NCBI RefSeq assembly: GCF_003217325.1
Contig: NZ_QJTI01000006.1
Coordinates: 62,001-126,000 of the forward strand
Reading direction: 5' to 3'
DNA length: 64,000 nucleotides
DNA from: Rhodopseudomonas faecalis
Lineage (GTDB): Bacteria; Pseudomonadota; Alphaproteobacteria; Rhizobiales; Xanthobacteraceae
Positions 36,466 through 45,686 of this stretch are shown in pieces. The notes below the pieces were generated by a model that did not search any database, was not told the origin of the DNA, and saw only the letters and a list, made by a program, of their open reading frames with translations. The translations under genes were made by a program, and so were the position numbers. Each line of letters begins with the position of its first letter. Position 1 is the first letter of the stretch.

Positions 36466-38676
36466 TTGTCCCTTCTCTCGTCACCGCCAAGCGGCGTGCT
36501 GGCAGTGTCAACGACGGCGCTGCGCGGTTCGGCGGCAACGCTCGCTCTCCTGATCGGCCTGGGCTGCTCGCTGGAAGCGGTCGCTGCGGCCAAAGTCCCC
36601 CTGCCCAAACCGCGCCCGATCGCCCGGCAAGCGACGCCCGCAGCGACATCCGACCGAGTACCGCTCGCCACCGCGACATCGCGCGCGCCGGCGCTGGAGC
36701 CGGCGACCCGGCAACATGCCGTCACCGCCGCCAAGCCGGCCAAACGAATCGCCCCGGCCGCCCTCGCCGCCACCACCAGCACCTCGCAGGCCGATGTCGA
36801 GACGCTGGAAACCGTGATCGAACTGATCCGCAAGCGCAATCCGGCCGAAGCAACCCAGGCGGCCGCCGCGATTTCCGATCCGGTGGCGCGCAAACTCTCG
36901 GAATGGCTGATCCTGCGCAGCGATAACAATGGTGCCAGCGTCGAACGCTATCGCGCATTCCTGGCCGCCAATCCGAGCTGGCCGTCGCAGACCTTCCTGC
37001 GCCGCCGCACCGAAGCGGCGCTGTGGGACGACAAGCGCGACGACGCCACCATCCTCGGCTATTTCCAGAACGAGACGCCGATTTCCGGCAAGGGCAAACT
37101 GGCGCTGGCCCGCGCGCTGCTGACGCGCGGCGACCGCCGCGAAGCCGAGCGGCTGGTGCGCGACGCCTGGCGCAGCGATTCCATGTCCGAAACCATGGAA
37201 ACGCTCGCGCTGGAACAGTTCGGCGCGTTGCTGTCGGGCAGCGACCACAAAGCGCGTATGGACTACCTCGCCTATGGCAGCGACGGCGACGGCGCCCTGC
37301 GCGCCGCCCGTCGCCTCGGTCCGGGCTATGTGGCGCTGGTGCGCGCGCGGCTCGCGCTGGCGCGCAAGACACCGAATGGCAAAGCGCTGCTCGACGCCGT
37401 GCCGCACGAATTGCGCAGCGATCCCGGTTATCTGTTTGCCCGCATCCAGATGCTGCGCCGGGACGAGGAGTTTGAGGCGGCTGCCAGGCTGATGCTGAGC
37501 GCGCCGCGCGATCCCGGCCGGCTGTACAATCTCGACGAATGGTGGATCGAGCGCCGCCTTTTGGCGCGCAAGATGATCGATGTCGGCGACTATCGGTCGG
37601 CCTATCTGATCGCCCGTGACGCGGCGCTGCCGGCCCGCGACATTTACAAGACCGAGCAGGAATTCACTGCCGGCTGGATCGCGCTGCGTTTTCTGAAAGA
37701 TCCGGCGACGGCCGCGCAGCATTTTGCGCGGATCGGCGTCGGCAGCGTCAACCCGACCGCGCTGGCGCGCGCCGGCTATTGGCAGGGCCGCGCCGCAGAA
37801 GCCGCCGGTCGCAGCCAGGAAGCCCGCCAAGCCTATGCAGCCGCCGCGCAGCAATCGACCAGCTATTACGGCCAGCTGGCGCGCGCCAAGCTCGGCCTGC
37901 CGCAGATCGAGCTGAATGGCCCGCTGCGCGGCCGCGGCGCGCAGCTGGAGGTGGTCCGCGCCGTGCAGCTGCTTTACGCGCTCGACGAACGAGAGATCGC
38001 CGTCCCGATCTTCGCCGACATGGGCGAGAACGGCGATCCCGACGCCTTGGTGGGCCTGGCGGAGCTGGCTGCCCGCAACAATGATGCCCGCGGCATGCTG
38101 CTGGTCGGCAAGGCCGCGCTCAACCGCGGCCTGCCGTTCGATCACTACGCCTATCCGCTGGTCGGCATTCCGCAATTCCGTCCGATCGGCCCGGAGGTCG
38201 AGCGCAGCGTGATCTATTCGATCGCGCGCCAGGAAAGCGCGTTCAATCCGGCAGTGGTGTCGCCAGCCAACGCTTATGGGCTGATGCAGGTCACCCCGGA
38301 TGCCGGGCGCTATGTCTGCAAGAAATATGGCGCCACTTTCGATCTGGCGCGGCTGAAAACCGATTCGGTCTACAACGCCGCGCTCGGCGCCGCTGAACTC
38401 GGCGGCCTGCTGGACGACTATCGCGGCTCCTACATCCTGACCTTCGCCGCCTACAATGCCGGCCGCGGCAGCGTGCGCAAATGGATCGAGCGTTATGGCG
38501 ATCCGCGCGACCCCAAGGTCGATGCCGTCGATTGGGTGGAGCTGATCCCATTCTCCGAAACCCGCAACTATGTGCAGCGCATCATGGAGAATCTGCAGGT
38601 CTATCGCGCCAGGTTCGGCGGCGGCACCAGATTGCAGATCGAAGCCGATTTGCACCGCGGCGCCGGCGGGGACTGA
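36466..38676 (+). CDS. Soluble lytic murein transglycosylase (Slt70-like)
   Basis: 736 aa. Signal-like hydrophobic N-terminus (about 15-40), long alpha-solenoid U-domain (about 90-560) and a C-terminal SLT goose-lysozyme-like domain (about 575-720) with the catalytic Glu in SIARQESAFNPAVVSP, AYGLMQVTP and TFAAYNAGRGSV. It cleaves the MurNAc-GlcNAc bond with 1,6-anhydro product in the periplasm. The TTG start at 36466 is favoured by GAGGA upstream and the following signal sequence; no ATG is nearby in frame. Confidence 0.92.
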   Translation: MSLLSSPPSGVLAVSTTALRGSAATLALLIGLGCSLEAVAAAKVPLPKPRPIARQATPAATSDRVPLATATSRAPALEPATRQHAVTAAKPAKRIAPAALAATTSTSQADVETLETVIELIRKRNPAEATQAAAAISDPVARKLSEWLILRSDNNGASVERYRAFLAANPSWPSQTFLRRRTEAALWDDKRDDATILGYFQNETPISGKGKLALARALLTRGDRREAERLVRDAWRSDSMSETMETLALEQFGALLSGSDHKARMDYLAYGSDGDGALRAARRLGPGYVALVRARLALARKTPNGKALLDAVPHELRSDPGYLFARIQMLRRDEEFEAAARLMLSAPRDPGRLYNLDEWWIERRLLARKMIDVGDYRSAYLIARDAALPARDIYKTEQEFTAGWIALRFLKDPATAAQHFARIGVGSVNPTALARAGYWQGRAAEAAGRSQEARQAYAAAAQQSTSYYGQLARAKLGLPQIELNGPLRGRGAQLEVVRAVQLLYALDEREIAVPIFADMGENGDPDALVGLAELAARNNDARGMLLVGKAALNRGLPFDHYAYPLVGIPQFRPIGPEVERSVIYSIARQESAFNPAVVSPANAYGLMQVTPDAGRYVCKKYGATFDLARLKTDSVYNAALGAAELGGLLDDYRGSYILTFAAYNAGRGSVRKWIERYGDPRDPKVDAVDWVELIPFSETRNYVQRIMENLQVYRARFGGGTRLQIEADLHRGAGGD

Positions 38677-38790
38677 TTCCGGAACGGCTGGCCCCGTGAA
38701 TGAGGTCGTGAGCGCTGAAAGGCGGCGGCCGTAGCGTGGCCGGAAGGCTCCCCAGGCTTAGCTCCAAATGAGTTCGCAGGAACTGCGTAC

Positions 38791-38960
38791 TTATACCAAC
38801 GGCTCCGACCATTGACTCGTCATGCCCGCGCTTGTCGCTGGCATCCACGTCTTGAAAGCGCTGCAAGATGAAAGACGTGGATGGCCAGGACAGAACCTCG
38901 CCATGACATGCGGATCGGTTGGTATCAATTGCCGTTGCTATCAATTGCCGTTGGTATTAG
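38791..38960 (-). repeat. Dispersed palindromic intergenic repeat, copy 3 (inverted)
   Basis: Read on the minus strand it starts CAATTGATACCAACCGATCC and follows the same block order as the copies at 5351 and 14789, with a shorter inner hairpin and CGACAAGCGCGGGCATGACG at its 38812-38832 end. A partial 16-bp duplication (ATCAATTGCCGTTG, near 38934-38953) extends its right end. The rest of the 38677-39179 gap holds nothing I recognise. Confidence 0.75.
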
Positions 38961-39179
38961 GCCGGCGCCAATGTTGGCCTGGAGCTAGCCTATGTGGCGA
39001 AAGCCGAGTGCCGTGCCCGATCCGCCGAAGGCGCCCCGATCTGACTCAACGGGAAACTTCCCACTCAACATGAATAGTTCAAGCTAAGCGATTAACAATT
39101 AACGCTATTTAACCTCAATCGCCGGTCACGCGGGTCCGACCCGTCCGCAGGCATCACCAACAACCGCTGCCGCCAAATG

Positions 39180-39209
39180 AAAAACCCCGGCGGTTGCCCG
39201 CCGGGGTTT
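39180..39209 (-). terminator. Rho-independent terminator of the first porin gene
   Basis: On the minus strand CCCCGGCGG pairs with CCGCCGGGG (9 bp, 39185-39206) around a 4-nt loop, followed by TTTTT at 39184-39180. Confidence 0.9.
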
Positions 39210-39238
39210 CGAGATCGTAGGTCTTTTCAGACCAGAGC

Positions 39239-40738
39239 TTAGAAGGTGCGCTGCGCACGGAGCAGACCGGACCAGGTATCTTGATCCTTGAACTCATAGG
39301 TCCGAACCGGCTTACCAGCACCAGGCCCCCCAGTGATAAAGCCAGAATTGTTCTGATCCAAGTGTGTATACATAACTTCACCCGAGAAGGTCAGCCCCCT
39401 GACCGGAGTCCAACGGGTAACAGTTCCGATCTGCGAGATCGCGAAGTCCGGGTTGCAATTTCCTGCAGCGAACGGAGCAGTGAGGGCTTGAGCAGTACAA
39501 ATCAGGTTAGAACCGCCGCCGCCCCAGTTAACCGAGGTGTAGGCACCGAACAGCGAAGACGACCAAGTCGGGCTCCAGTTGTGGTTGAATGCACCGCGAA
39601 CGCCCCAGATGCTGGACAACTCGATACCAGTCTGATTGCCAAACACACCATCGCCCGAGGTCGCGTATGCGATGCTCTGGTAAGCCGCCGGATTACCAGT
39701 ACCACCGAACATCGCAAAGTTATTCGGGCTCACGCCGCCAATCACGTAGCGGCTGGCACCGTGCGCATAAGTGGCGGTGATGTTAACGCTGTCGCCGGGG
39801 CCGGTCGGCAGATTCTTGAGCGAGAGGGCTGCCTGAACAGCGTAGCCCCACTTGTCGCCTGGATGGCCAAGCGTTTCATCGAGGGTCGCCCCAGCACCGC
39901 GGAGAGCACCGCTCGTGTAGTAGCTCGCCCGAACCTGATGCGCAGCCGCCGACAACTGGAACAGACCCCAAGCCTGGTCAACGCGGATCTGACCAACGAT
40001 ATCCGGAGCCTGGACACCTGCGTAGCTGTTCACGCCGGGAACACCCGCGAGATAGAGCGGACCAGCCGTAGCAGCGACAGCCGGGATAGCATCAACGTTA
40101 TACAGACCACCCTGCAGATAGGCGCTCTGATCTTCCAACGAGATCGCCGCCGACACGCCGTTGCCGAACTGCATCGTGTACGAAATCTGGTTGATACCGG
40201 TCACGTCATCGTAACCGCCGATCAGGAACGAGGTGTTGTTGCCCGGATAACCGGTCCAGGGCGTATCGAACTGAGACACGGCCTTACCGATCGTGAACCC
40301 GGCGAACTGGATGAAGGCATAGTACACGCCGACCGAACCGCCGGCGATCGAGTCTGAACCAGTGGTCCAGTTGAACACCGCATCAAAATAGGTGCGAACC
40401 ACGCCGTATTCGGTGGCGGTGCGGGTGTCGATGTTGATGTCTTGCCGCGACCGGAAGATGTAGTCGTTCTTCAGGCGAGTGCCCTTGCCGGCGTCGCCAG
40501 CCCAGGCTGGCGCATTGTAGGCGCCCGAACCGTTGAAGGTCACGTCGGCGCGCAGATAGCCGCCGAGCTTGATGCAGGTGTCGGTGCCCGGGATGTAGTA
40601 GAAACCAGCGCCGTACAGCGAGCAGACCTTCACGTATTCGACCGCCTTGGCCTTCAACGGGAGATCGGCCGCTTGAGCTCCGCCCATCGCGACCAGGGCC
40701 GCCGCTGAGCCGAGGATAAGGCTCTTAACCATCTTCAT
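39239..40738 (-). CDS. Type-2 (Rhizobiales) outer-membrane porin, paralogue 1
   Basis: 499 aa from ATG 40738, which has GGAGG six bases upstream. Signal peptide (about 1-23, GGAQAAD), then the porin_2 signature (VEYVKVCSLYGAGFYYIPG, TCIKLGGYLRADV), and a C-terminal strand ending in aromatic Phe (LRAQRTF), the outer-membrane sorting signal. It makes a trimeric general diffusion pore. It is paralogous to the gene at 41304 and in the same orientation; both are probably highly expressed. A longer open frame 5' of 40738 lacks any start signal. Confidence 0.93.
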   Translation of the reverse strand: MKMVKSLILGSAAALVAMGGAQAADLPLKAKAVEYVKVCSLYGAGFYYIPGTDTCIKLGGYLRADVTFNGSGAYNAPAWAGDAGKGTRLKNDYIFRSRQDINIDTRTATEYGVVRTYFDAVFNWTTGSDSIAGGSVGVYYAFIQFAGFTIGKAVSQFDTPWTGYPGNNTSFLIGGYDDVTGINQISYTMQFGNGVSAAISLEDQSAYLQGGLYNVDAIPAVAATAGPLYLAGVPGVNSYAGVQAPDIVGQIRVDQAWGLFQLSAAAHQVRASYYTSGALRGAGATLDETLGHPGDKWGYAVQAALSLKNLPTGPGDSVNITATYAHGASRYVIGGVSPNNFAMFGGTGNPAAYQSIAYATSGDGVFGNQTGIELSSIWGVRGAFNHNWSPTWSSSLFGAYTSVNWGGGGSNLICTAQALTAPFAAGNCNPDFAISQIGTVTRWTPVRGLTFSGEVMYTHLDQNNSGFITGGPGAGKPVRTYEFKDQDTWSGLLRAQRTF

Positions 40739-41257
40739 GTAAACCTCCAAGTTTGCTCTGTAGGGATGGTTCCGAACCTGCTCGGTGTGTCCCGAAGGTT
40801 GGTTCCCTGCTCCCCCTGAAAGCCCGCTTAGTCTGCTTCGCGTCTTTGGACACACCCGCTGAACGCGAGGGACGTAAGCGAACCGTCTAAACGGGGCGAC
40901 CTCGGGATGCCCCCCTCCGTCGCAGACATGACAATTACTCAACACCCGACTACGCGCAACAAAGGAAAGGCCCCAAGCGGAACTGAGCCCCTGCTTTTCG
41001 AACCGGTGTTGCACAAATAACACGGATCAGGTGCTGCACCGCACCAATAAGCTCATGATAAAATGAGGTTTTTCAATTCTGTCCGCGACGCCATCGGAAA
41101 GCGTGGCTCTCAGGCCACGGTTCGCTGGACAACTACTCAAGTGGCCCAACTACCCGAATCGCAGCCTTTGACTGTGGAGAAGTGCCGCGCCGAAACTGGC
41201 ATCATGACACGGCGCGATGGCGCGGAACGCCCTTGGTCCGCATCACAGTCGAACGGC
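40739..41257 (-). promoter_or_regulatory. Porin 1 upstream region, no gene
   Basis: About 520 bases between the ribosome site of porin 1 and the terminator of porin 2. No convincing gene. It must carry the porin 1 promoter and 5' untranslated region; I could not identify a specific operator. Confidence 0.4.
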
Positions 41258-41293
41258 AAAAGCCATGCGCCGCACGGATGCAGCGCATGGCTT
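41258..41293 (-). terminator. Terminator hairpin of the second porin gene
   Basis: AAGCCATGCGC (41260-41270) pairs perfectly with GCGCATGGCTT (41283-41293). On the minus strand the stem is followed by a short U stretch from 41261 to 41258. Confidence 0.75.
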
Positions 41294-41303
41294 GCCCTTG
41301 AGG

Positions 41304-42779
41304 TTAGAAGTTCCGCTGAGCGCGGATCACGCCGGACCAGGTGTCCTGATCCTTGAGTTCGTAGCGAGCGCCAACCGGCTTGGTACCACCCGCATTTACC
41401 GCCCCGGTCACGCCCGAGTAGTTCTGGTCGAGCTGGGTCCACATCACTTCGCCGGTGAAGGTCAGGTTCTTGACCGGAGTCCAGGCGGTACGGGTACCGA
41501 TCTGGATGATGTTGAAGTCCGGGCTACCGACAACGCCGTTGCCGAGCTTGTTCTGCAGCGCCGCGTTGTACATCGCTTTGCCCGTACTGCTGTATTCCAG
41601 CGAGCTGTACGAACCGAAGATCGAGGTCGCCCAATTCGGGTTCCAATTGTGGTTGAAGGCGCCGCGGATACCCCAGGCCTTGGTGGTTTCGATGCCGAAG
41701 CCGTTGGCGAAGATGCCGTCCGCCGCAGCACCAAAACCGACGCTCTGATAGGCCAGACCGCTGCCACCGAACATCGAGAAATAATTGTCCGTGGTGCCGC
41801 CAATGACGTAGCGCGAGGCGCCGTCAGCATAAACGGCATCGATGTTCAGGGTGTCGCCAGCCCCGGTCGGCAAGTTCTTCAGCTGCAATGCCGCCATCAC
41901 CGCGTAGCCCCACTTGTCGCCAGGGTGGCCTGTCGACTCGTCGGTCGGCACATAATAGGACGCCCGCACCTGATGAGCAGCCGCACCCACCTGGAACAGA
42001 CCCCAGGCCTGCTCGACACGGATTCGGCCAACAATATCCGGCACCTGCACGCCGGCGTAGTTGTTTACACCGGAGCCAAGACCGCCGAGATAGGAAGCCG
42101 CATCACCCGCGTAGCCGCCGGCCGCATTGTTGATATTGAACAGCTGCGACTGGCGATAGCGGGACTGGTCTTCCAGCGAAATCGTGCCCGACACGCCATT
42201 GCCGAACTGCGCGGTGTACGAAATCTGATTGATGCCGGTGGAGACGTCGTCACCGCCGAGCAAGTTCGAGGTGATGTTGCCCGGCGTGCCGTTCCACGGC
42301 GCCGAGAACTGCGACACCGCCTTACCAAAGGTGAAGCCGGCGAACTGGATGAAGGCGAAGTAGACACCAAGCTCACCGCCGGCGATGGTCGAGCTGCTTC
42401 CGCCACTGGTCCAGGTGAACACCGCGTCAAAATAGGTGCGCACCACGCCATATTCGGTGGCCGTGCGGGTGTCGATGTTAACGTTCTGGCGCGAGCGGAA
42501 GATGTAGTCGTTCTTCTTGCGATTGTCCTGGCCGGCATCCTTGTTCCAGGCCGGCGTGCCGGTCATGCCGGAGGCATTGAACGCCACTTCGGCGCGGGTG
42601 TAGCCGCCCAGCTTGATGCAGGTGTCGGTGCCGGGGATGTAGTAGAAGCCCGCGCCATACAGCGAGCAGACCTTCACATACTCGACCGCCTTGGCTTTGA
42701 GCGGCAGATCGGCCGCCTGCGCGGCCCCGATGGTCAGCAGGCTGGCCGCCGAACCGATGATGAAGTGTCGAATTGACAT
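41304..42779 (-). CDS. Type-2 (Rhizobiales) outer-membrane porin, paralogue 2
   Basis: 491 aa from ATG 42779 with GGAGG eight bases upstream. Signal peptide (about 1-22, AAQAAD), an N-terminus nearly identical to paralogue 1 after cleavage (LPLKAKAVEYVKVCSLYGAG), and a C-terminus LRAQ/IRAQRNF ending in Phe. Differences cluster in the middle, where surface loops are expected. A tandem duplication of porin genes is the simplest explanation. Confidence 0.93.
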   Translation of the reverse strand: MSIRHFIIGSAASLLTIGAAQAADLPLKAKAVEYVKVCSLYGAGFYYIPGTDTCIKLGGYTRAEVAFNASGMTGTPAWNKDAGQDNRKKNDYIFRSRQNVNIDTRTATEYGVVRTYFDAVFTWTSGGSSSTIAGGELGVYFAFIQFAGFTFGKAVSQFSAPWNGTPGNITSNLLGGDDVSTGINQISYTAQFGNGVSGTISLEDQSRYRQSQLFNINNAAGGYAGDAASYLGGLGSGVNNYAGVQVPDIVGRIRVEQAWGLFQVGAAAHQVRASYYVPTDESTGHPGDKWGYAVMAALQLKNLPTGAGDTLNIDAVYADGASRYVIGGTTDNYFSMFGGSGLAYQSVGFGAAADGIFANGFGIETTKAWGIRGAFNHNWNPNWATSIFGSYSSLEYSSTGKAMYNAALQNKLGNGVVGSPDFNIIQIGTRTAWTPVKNLTFTGEVMWTQLDQNYSGVTGAVNAGGTKPVGARYELKDQDTWSGVIRAQRNF

Positions 42780-43244
42780 GGTCTCAAACCTCCAAGTTGC
42801 TGTCGGGAGGATGCCAAGGTCGGCCGCCCTCGCCTGTCATGATTCAAGCCTTGAGCAACGTCCGGCGGCGCGTGCGGCGGCCAGTGCTGGCAGGCTTAAT
42901 ACGTGCTCGAGAGTGCCCCCTCTGCCGTGCGCTGGACGTTAGAGGCGATCAGCCAATCGAAGATGACAGTTGAGTAAAAATCCGCAGTATGCCACGGTTT
43001 GCGCAGCCATCGTTGCTCAAAAACCACGGATTGTGACAGAGAAGCGACCGGGATCGTGCGGCCAATCCCGCAGCATCGGCGCTGCTAACAACAGCCCTGC
43101 AACGTCGGCGGACAACCACAGATTCTGCAACCAAGCGTCGATTTGATCGGCGCCTAATTGCGCAAGCGGACGCTACGCCGCGCAGCGCGATTCGCGGATG
43201 GCCACACCGCGGCGATCGTGCCGCTACTGGCCGATATCAATTGA
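42780..43244. other. Gene-free interval between porin 2 and the OprB-like porin
   Basis: 465 bases. No plausible gene, repeat or hairpin. It should contain the porin 2 promoter. Confidence 0.4.
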
Positions 43245-45251
43245 TCAGAACTGAGTGTGCAGCCGCGTTGCGATCACCGACACTGGGCCGCGATCGCGGT
43301 TGTAAGCCGGGTTGGCGATATACTGATAATCCGCCGTCAGCCGCCAGGAATAGACCGGCAAACTGTAATAGGCCTCAAGCACCCGCTCGCTGCCGGGATT
43401 GGGCAGACGGCCATCGCCAATAATGGCGGTCATGCCGCCAGCATCGAGATAAGCGATCCGCGACGCCGAGATGTTGTGAACCAACCCACCAAGGCCGAAC
43501 GTATCGTCCGCCCGCCCCCACAGCCGCCCCGAGACCGAGAGCCCCGCCGACAGCGTGCGGTCGGCATCGGTGAAGGCATTGGTCTCGAGATTCGGGCTGG
43601 AGAAACCGGCGCGCGCAAACATGCCGATATCATCGGTCAGCTGCTGCTCGAGATTAGCCGACACGCCGGTCTTGCTGGTGTAGCGCCGCACCATATCGAT
43701 GCTCGGCGTGGTGCCGGTGATCTGCCCCTGCCGCACGGCGTCGTCGAACCGGCCGAGCCGGGCGCGGTTCAGGAAGCCGGTAACCATCACCTTGCCGGCG
43801 CGTCCAAAGACATTGTAGCGGCGCTCGATCTCGCCGACGACCTGGAACTGGCTGAATGACGGATCGAGATCGGTGCTGTTCGGCGTGGCCGGCAGATCGA
43901 ACAGGCCGGCCCGCATTGTCCAGGCCCCGGTGTACCATTCGACCGCGCCGCCATAGGTGAACGCCCAGGCATCGGCGGCGTAGTCGAAGGTGGTGGCATC
44001 GACCAGGCCCCAGTTCAGGAAGTCGACGCGCGGATCGTGGGCATAGCGGTTGACGTCAAAAATATCGCCGACCGAAAATTTGCCGGTGGTGATCACCACC
44101 CGATCGGGCGATTGTTTGCCGGCAAACTGGTTCGGACCGCCGGAAATGGTCTCGGTCGCCTCGCCAAGATCGATGGTCTGGCGCACGAAATAGCGTGTCA
44201 GCCGGGCATAGGGATAGTCGGAGCCCACCTTGTAGGACTCGGCACTCGGAAATGCGGCGACGCCAAAAGTGCCGCTCAAACCATAGCCTTGATCGATCTC
44301 AGGATTGACCCAGGCTTCCGCGCCTTCCCACAGTTTGGTACCGATATAGAGCGTGGTGTCCCAGGTCTGGCGGGCCTGGTTCGGCAAAAGACTGTTCGTG
44401 CCGCGATAGGGCGAACGGAACGGCAATGCGTATTGCCACGTAAAGGTGGTCTGGCCGTGGAATGCGAAGCGATCCAGTTCGATCGCATCGACCCCGCGGG
44501 TGAAGATATCACTTTTGCCGAGATCCTCGCCGATCCGATAGTTGAGCCCGAGCCGCAGGCTGTGCAGCATCAGATCGGACTGAACGCGCTGTCCCGCGGC
44601 CGGGAAATCGACGGCATCCTTGCCAAAGCCGCTGGCCAGATATTCGACGCGCGCGCTCCACGCCGGCGCCAGCGGCACCTCGACGCCCGCGCCCGCCGCC
44701 CAGCCGAGCCGCCACAGCAAGGCGGTCTCTTGCTGATCGGCGGCCGGATTATTCCAGTGCAGCCGATCATAGCTCCACGCAAATCCCGCGGTGGCATAAG
44801 GCAGCCAGCCGTGAACTTCGTAGCCAAGCCGGCCGCGCACCGTGCCCGACACTACGGTCTGGGTCTGATATTCGCGCGTGCCATCTTGCGGCAGCGCGAA
44901 GCTTTGGCTGCCGTGGATCAGATTCGGCGTCACGATGTCGGCTTCGACACCGAGCAGCCATCCCGAGGGCAGCACGAAATTGTAGCCGCCCTGCAAACCC
45001 AGGGCATAGCTGCCGCTGCCGCGGAACGCATCGAACATATCGAACAAGCCGATGGTGCCCGAGGGCCCCTGCGCCGCCGCCCAATGCGAGTCGCCGGTGA
45101 GGTGGCTGAAGTGGCTGCCAACATAAAAGCCGCGCCAATCGAACCGATCGAGTCCCGCAGCAGCTGGCGGCGCCTTGACCGCGATCTCGTTGCCCAGCGC
45201 AGGCGCCGCGATCAACATCGCGAACACACCCTGCATAACTGCCTGCCGCAT
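43245..45251 (-). CDS. Outer-membrane protein: opacity-type barrel fused to OprB-like carbohydrate porin
   Basis: 668 aa from ATG 45251, chosen because AGGAG lies eight bases upstream (a GTG nine codons earlier is weaker). Signal peptide (about 1-20, PALGN). Residues about 30-240 look like an Omp25/OmpA-like eight-strand barrel (FDWRGFYVGSHFSH ... GLQGGYNFVLPSG ... LRLGLNYRIGEDL). Residues about 255-668 resemble OprB-type sugar-selective porins (HGQTTFTWQYALPFRSPY ... LYIGTKLWEGAEAWVNPEID), ending LHTQF with terminal Phe. The fused layout is unusual for a single pore. It is divergent from an ABC transporter permease gene, so it may supply solutes to it. Confidence 0.88.
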   Translation of the reverse strand: MRQAVMQGVFAMLIAAPALGNEIAVKAPPAAAGLDRFDWRGFYVGSHFSHLTGDSHWAAAQGPSGTIGLFDMFDAFRGSGSYALGLQGGYNFVLPSGWLLGVEADIVTPNLIHGSQSFALPQDGTREYQTQTVVSGTVRGRLGYEVHGWLPYATAGFAWSYDRLHWNNPAADQQETALLWRLGWAAGAGVEVPLAPAWSARVEYLASGFGKDAVDFPAAGQRVQSDLMLHSLRLGLNYRIGEDLGKSDIFTRGVDAIELDRFAFHGQTTFTWQYALPFRSPYRGTNSLLPNQARQTWDTTLYIGTKLWEGAEAWVNPEIDQGYGLSGTFGVAAFPSAESYKVGSDYPYARLTRYFVRQTIDLGEATETISGGPNQFAGKQSPDRVVITTGKFSVGDIFDVNRYAHDPRVDFLNWGLVDATTFDYAADAWAFTYGGAVEWYTGAWTMRAGLFDLPATPNSTDLDPSFSQFQVVGEIERRYNVFGRAGKVMVTGFLNRARLGRFDDAVRQGQITGTTPSIDMVRRYTSKTGVSANLEQQLTDDIGMFARAGFSSPNLETNAFTDADRTLSAGLSVSGRLWGRADDTFGLGGLVHNISASRIAYLDAGGMTAIIGDGRLPNPGSERVLEAYYSLPVYSWRLTADYQYIANPAYNRDRGPVSVIATRLHTQF

Positions 45252-45686
45252 GGGTTTTACTCCTCGACTCACACTCAAGCCCGCCCCGTATCACAATGCC
45301 CTGGCGCCGACCGCCAAATCCGGACGACCTGGACAATTTTCCTGTGGGTGTCGCCGGTCGGCCACAACCTCGCCCACGCCGCCGAAGCGATGCCGATCGT
45401 TGACGACAGGCGCATGACAGGGTGGCGCCTGCTATGCGATCCGCTGTGGTGTTGACCGCCATTGCGGGTGGTCCGCTGCAAATCCGATCGTCGCTCCCAG
45501 CAAATCACTGAAGCTCTGCTTCAATGGCACCCGATTCGGATTGACAACAATTCGGGGCTTGACTAGGTCGCCCGCACAGCCGGCTTCCCGAGCGAACCGG
45601 TTTCGTTCCCGTCGGACAACGCCGCAATCGACAGTATTGTGGCGCCGGCGTCAGCAACTTCAGCAAGTCGATCCACGGTGCCGCGC
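45252..45686. promoter_or_regulatory. Divergent control region, OprB-like porin / ABC transporter
   Basis: 435 bases, no gene. A possible -35 TTGACA (45541-45546) is followed 17 bases later by a poor -10 (TAGGTC at 45564). This reading is weak. Confidence 0.3.

Noticed and set aside
36508-38655. Minus-strand open frame (715 codons) opposite the lytic transglycosylase
   Set aside because: The transglycosylase strand has a full SLT domain. The opposite strand is a codon-bias shadow.
41217-42776. Plus-strand open frame opposite porin paralogue 2
   Set aside because: The minus strand has a signal peptide, porin motifs and a terminator; the plus-strand product has none.
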